A stretch of DNA of 8,165 bases from Lachnospiraceae bacterium (GTDB lineage: Bacteria; Bacillota; Clostridia; Lachnospirales; Lachnospiraceae), in contig JAJQCU010000379.1 in assembly GCA_021202575.1 (NCBI GenBank), forward strand, positions 1-8,165, written 5' to 3'. The notes under the pieces are model-generated. The model was not told the DNA's origin, made no database searches, and saw only the letters and a list, made by a program, of their open reading frames with translations. Positions 5,510 through 8,165 of the stretch are shown piece by piece (position 1 is the first letter of the stretch; every line of letters begins with the position of its first letter). A program made the translations under genes and the position numbers.

Positions 5510-5565
5510 TTATCGAGTGTTTTTGAAATCGTAATGGTGTAAGTCTGCTTAACGCATACACGGAG

Positions 5566-5594
5566 AGTATAACACAGGTTTTACTCAAAAGAAA
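5566..5594 (-). promoter_or_regulatory. Extended -10 promoter of glgP
   Basis: On the minus strand TGTTATACT (5574-5566) is a TGn-extended -10 with five of six hexamer bases matching TATAAT. The position 17 bases upstream holds only TTTCTT (5594-5589), a poor -35, which the extended -10 may offset. Transcription would start near 5559, giving a leader of about 110 bases before the glgP ATG. An A/T-rich inverted repeat (TTTTACT 5579-5585, AGTAAAA 5594-5600) overlaps the spacer and -35. Confidence 0.5.
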
Positions 5595-5604
5595 GTAAAA
5601 ATCA

Positions 5605-5661
5605 CCTGATTTCAGCCAAAAATCTGAAATTCAGGGTCAGTTCCCGTTGAGAAACTGACCC
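5605..5661 (-). terminator. Tandem intrinsic terminator of ileS
   Basis: Two hairpins follow the ileS stop on the minus strand. The first pairs 5661-5651 with 5644-5634 (an 11-base stem with one G-U wobble, seven-base loop), followed by TGAATTTCAGATTTTT. The second pairs 5635-5624 with 5615-5605 (one bulged base, eight-base loop), followed by TGATTTTTACTTTCTTTT. They share two bases (5634-5635), so they cannot both be complete at once. The first stem is stronger and the second has the better U-rich tail. Confidence 0.75.
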
Positions 5662-5676
5662 CTTCGCCCTTTTATT

Positions 5677-8165
5677 TCAGCATTTCTCCAGTGAAATCAC
5701 AACCTTCTGCCCGTTGATACTCCACTCCTTCGAAGTCGTATAATCTGTGTCGGAAGTGATTTCTTCCGCCAGCACCTTGCCAGCGACCGCGTCCTTATTT
5801 TTCTCAAGGACGGCGGAAAGCGCGGCATTTCCGTTTAAAGAGACTCGGATATGATCCATGACCTCGAAGCCGGCGTCCTTTCTCATGGTCTGAATCTTGC
5901 TGATGATCTCATTGACGTTGCCTTCTTCGATCAGCTCCTCCGTCAGGCTGGTGCTCAGCGCCACGGTGACGGTATTATCCGCCTCAATCGCGTAGCCCTC
6001 CTGCTGTTTGGTGTCGATCAACAGATCGTCCTCGGTCAGCACCACTTCCACGTCATTGACTGTAAATTTCAACGCGCCCTCGCTCTTTAGCTGCGCATAG
6101 GCGGCGTTGCCGTCAAGGGAAGCCAGCGTCTTCTGGATTCCGCCCAGCTGTTTGCCGTATTTCGGACCCACGGTGCGCAGCTGCGGCTTGAAGGTATAGG
6201 TGGTGAAGGCAGACACATCGTCCACAAACTTCACTTCCTTGATATTCAGCTCGTCCGCGATGATATCGGTATAGAGCTGATCCAGCACGGACGGCGCCTT
6301 GACCACCATCTCGCCGATGGGCTGACGGTTTTTCAGCCCGGAGGCGTTTCTGGCGGCCCGGCCCATGACCACAATCTTTAACAGCTCCTCCATGTCGGAC
6401 TCCAGCTTTTCATCGATCAGGTTCTCATCCGCCACCGGATAGTCACAAAGGTGAATGCTCTCCGGCGCGGACTTGTCGATGGAGCAGACCAGATTCCGAT
6501 AGATTTCCTCAGTCATAAAGGGAATCATGGGAGCGGCGCATTTGCAGAAGGACACCAGCGCCGTGTACAGGGTCATGTAGGCGTTGATCTTGTCCTGCTC
6601 CATGCCCTTTGCCCAGAAACGCTCTCTGCTGCGGCGCACATACCAGTTGCTCATGTCGTCCACAAAGGCTTCCAGGGCTCTGGCCGCCTCGGGAATGCGG
6701 TAATTCTCCAGATCATGATCCACTTCCTTAATCATGGAATTTAATCTGGACAGAAGCCACCGGTCCATGACGGTCAGCTTCTCATATTCCAGCTCATATT
6801 TCGTTGCGTCAAAATTGTCAATATTGGCATACAGGACAAAAAACGCGTAGGTGTTCCACAGAGTGCCCATGAACTTACTGCGGCCCTCGGTCACAGCCTT
6901 GTCATGGAAGCGGTTGGGCAGCCAGGGCGCGGAATTGGAATAAAAATACCAGCGGATGGCGTCCGCCCCGTGCTTGTCCAGCGCGTCAAAGGGATCCACC
7001 GCGTTGCCCTTGCTCTTACTCATCTTTTGGCCGTTCTCATCCTGCACATGGCCCAGCACAATGACGTTCTCATAGGGGCTGCAGTTAAATAATAAAGTTC
7101 CCTCCGCCATCAGCGCGTGGAACCACCCTCTGGTCTGGTCCACCGCCTCGGAGATAAACTGAGCCGGGAACTGCTCTTTGAACAGCTCCTGATTTTCAAA
7201 TGGATAATGGTGCTGGGCAAAGGGCATGGCGCCGGAGTCAAACCAACAATCAATAACCTCCGGCACGCGGTGCATGGTGCCGCCGCACTTCGGGCAGATG
7301 TAGGTCACTTCATCAATATATGGCCGGTGCAGCTCCACCTTCGCCGCCTCCGGATCGCCGGCCTTTTCAGCCAGCTCCGCCCGGCTGCCGATACACTCCT
7401 GATAACCGCAGGAGCATTCCCAGATATTTAAGGGAGTCCCCCAGTAACGGTTGCGGGAGATGGCCCAGTCCTGAATATTCTCCAGCCAGTTGCCGAAACG
7501 GCCTTTGCCGATGGATTCGGGAATCCAGTTGACGGTGTTGTTGTTTCTCACCAGATCATCCCGCACCGCGGTCTCCCGGATATACCAGGACTCCCTCGCG
7601 TAGTAAATCAGCGGGGTGTCGCAGCGCCAGCAGTGGGGATAGTCATGCTCAAATTTGGGCGCGTCGAAAAGCTGGCCACTCGCGTCCAGGTCCTTAATCA
7701 CCTCCGGGTCCGCTTTTTTCACGAAAAGACCGGCGTAGGGAGTCTCCTCGCTCATGTTTCCCTTACTGTCCACAAACTGCACAAACGGCAGATCGTAATC
7801 TCTCCCCACCCGGCTGTCGTCCTCACCGACGGCCGGCGCGATGTGAACGATGCCGGTACCATCGGACATGGTGACGTAGTTATCACAGGTGACGAAGAAC
7901 GCTTTTTTATTCTGCCTTGCGGCTGCCTCTCCGGCACAGGCAAAGAGCGGCTCATATTCCTTATATTCCAGGTCTTTGCCGACATAGGTTTCCAGTACCT
8001 CGTAGGCCGGCGTCTCTTCATTTCCCAGCTTTCCGAGCACGGTGTCCAGCAGGGCCTGCGCCATATAGTAGGTGTAGCCGTCCGCCGCCTTCACCTTGCA
8101 GTAAGTCTCGTCAGGGTTCACGCAGAGCGCCAGGTTGGAGGGCAGAGTCCATGGCGTGGTAGTCC
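5677..8165 (-). CDS. ileS: Isoleucyl-tRNA synthetase, type 2, N-terminus beyond the window
   Basis: The visible 828 residues are the C-terminal four fifths of a protein usually about 1030-1050 long. The enzyme charges tRNA-Ile and hydrolyses mischarged valine. The reading frame is open to the right edge and begins in TTPWTLPSNL, the Thr-rich editing-site peptide, so a GTG at 8121 is not the start. GTGIVHIAPAVGEDD supplies the editing-domain Asp. CSCGYQEC and CPKCGG are Cys clusters of the zinc-binding insertion, WFDSG follows, and KMSKSKGN (codons at 7003-7026) is the class I ATP-binding loop. The anticodon-binding domain follows, and the protein ends in VVISLEKC without the C-terminal zinc ribbon of the E. 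coli type. That arrangement marks the eukaryotic-like type 2 form found in many Clostridia, often tied to low mupirocin sensitivity. HIGH and any T-box leader lie outside the window. Confidence 0.97.
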   Translation of the reverse strand, partial: TTTPWTLPSNLALCVNPDETYCKVKAADGYTYYMAQALLDTVLGKLGNEETPAYEVLETYVGKDLEYKEYEPLFACAGEAAARQNKKAFFVTCDNYVTMSDGTGIVHIAPAVGEDDSRVGRDYDLPFVQFVDSKGNMSEETPYAGLFVKKADPEVIKDLDASGQLFDAPKFEHDYPHCWRCDTPLIYYARESWYIRETAVRDDLVRNNNTVNWIPESIGKGRFGNWLENIQDWAISRNRYWGTPLNIWECSCGYQECIGSRAELAEKAGDPEAAKVELHRPYIDEVTYICPKCGGTMHRVPEVIDCWFDSGAMPFAQHHYPFENQELFKEQFPAQFISEAVDQTRGWFHALMAEGTLLFNCSPYENVIVLGHVQDENGQKMSKSKGNAVDPFDALDKHGADAIRWYFYSNSAPWLPNRFHDKAVTEGRSKFMGTLWNTYAFFVLYANIDNFDATKYELEYEKLTVMDRWLLSRLNSMIKEVDHDLENYRIPEAARALEAFVDDMSNWYVRRSRERFWAKGMEQDKINAYMTLYTALVSFCKCAAPMIPFMTEEIYRNLVCSIDKSAPESIHLCDYPVADENLIDEKLESDMEELLKIVVMGRAARNASGLKNRQPIGEMVVKAPSVLDQLYTDIIADELNIKEVKFVDDVSAFTTYTFKPQLRTVGPKYGKQLGGIQKTLASLDGNAAYAQLKSEGALKFTVNDVEVVLTEDDLLIDTKQQEGYAIEADNTVTVALSTSLTEELIEEGNVNEIISKIQTMRKDAGFEVMDHIRVSLNGNAALSAVLEKNKDAVAGKVLAEEITSDTDYTTSKEWSINGQKVVISLEKC

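Noticed and set aside
8119..8121. GTG at 8121 as the ileS start
   Set aside because: The frame continues upstream through TTPWTLPSNLALC, a conserved part of the editing domain, to the window edge. This is an internal valine codon.
1..8165. Mobile element, CRISPR array, defence or biosynthetic gene cluster
   Set aside because: No transposase, integrase, regularly spaced repeats, nuclease/effector pair or assembly-line enzyme is visible on either strand. The genes with recognisable functions are housekeeping or sporulation genes.

Overview
The window looks like chromosomal core DNA from a spore-forming member of the Clostridia, most likely Lachnospiraceae. The reasons are a fairly GC-rich base composition with strong GGAGG ribosome binding sites, a type 2 (eukaryotic-like) isoleucyl-tRNA synthetase, a clostridial-style glycogen phosphorylase, and a SpoIIQ-like membrane protein behind what reads as a forespore promoter. 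This placement is inferred from protein style. No rRNA, tRNA, transposase, phage gene or CRISPR array is visible.

Layout, right to left, because almost everything is on the minus strand. The right third is ileS (5677-8165), which enters from beyond the right edge without its N-terminus and ends in a tandem terminator (5605-5661). Next is a 228-bp gap with an extended -10 promoter and a structured leader, then glgP (2980-5448), closed by a strong terminator (2863-2899). The U-tract of that terminator is directly followed by a sigma-G-type promoter (2833-2862) for a 295-residue membrane protein with a degenerate LytM/M23 domain (1862-2749). That gene ends in its own terminator, placed in the few bases between it and a convergent plus-strand hot-dog acyl-CoA thioesterase gene (1437-1847). 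The thioesterase is divergent from a 102-residue protein of unknown function (906-1214, minus). The two promoters flank a 66-bp block of ATTTGC/GCAAAT repeats inside a GC-rich inverted repeat. An HD-domain phosphohydrolase (166-753, minus) follows the unknown gene. At the left edge an open frame on the minus strand runs out of the window.

The genes do not form one pathway. ileS serves translation, glgP mobilises stored glycogen as glucose-1-phosphate, the SpoIIQ-like protein probably acts in engulfment-stage sporulation, the thioesterase hydrolyses acyl-CoA or acyl-ACP, and the HD protein probably dephosphorylates nucleotides. Each main gene is boxed by its own promoter and/or terminator, so they are best read as separate transcription units, except the unknown gene and the HD gene, which may be co-transcribed.

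I found no convincing new multi-gene system. The points most worth a second look are the sigma-G-like promoter paired with a LytM domain that has lost its zinc ligands, an Asp in place of the usual His in the TNHT loop of glycogen phosphorylase, a ~31-bp sequence shared by the glgP leader and the left edge, and the repeat block between the divergent promoters.
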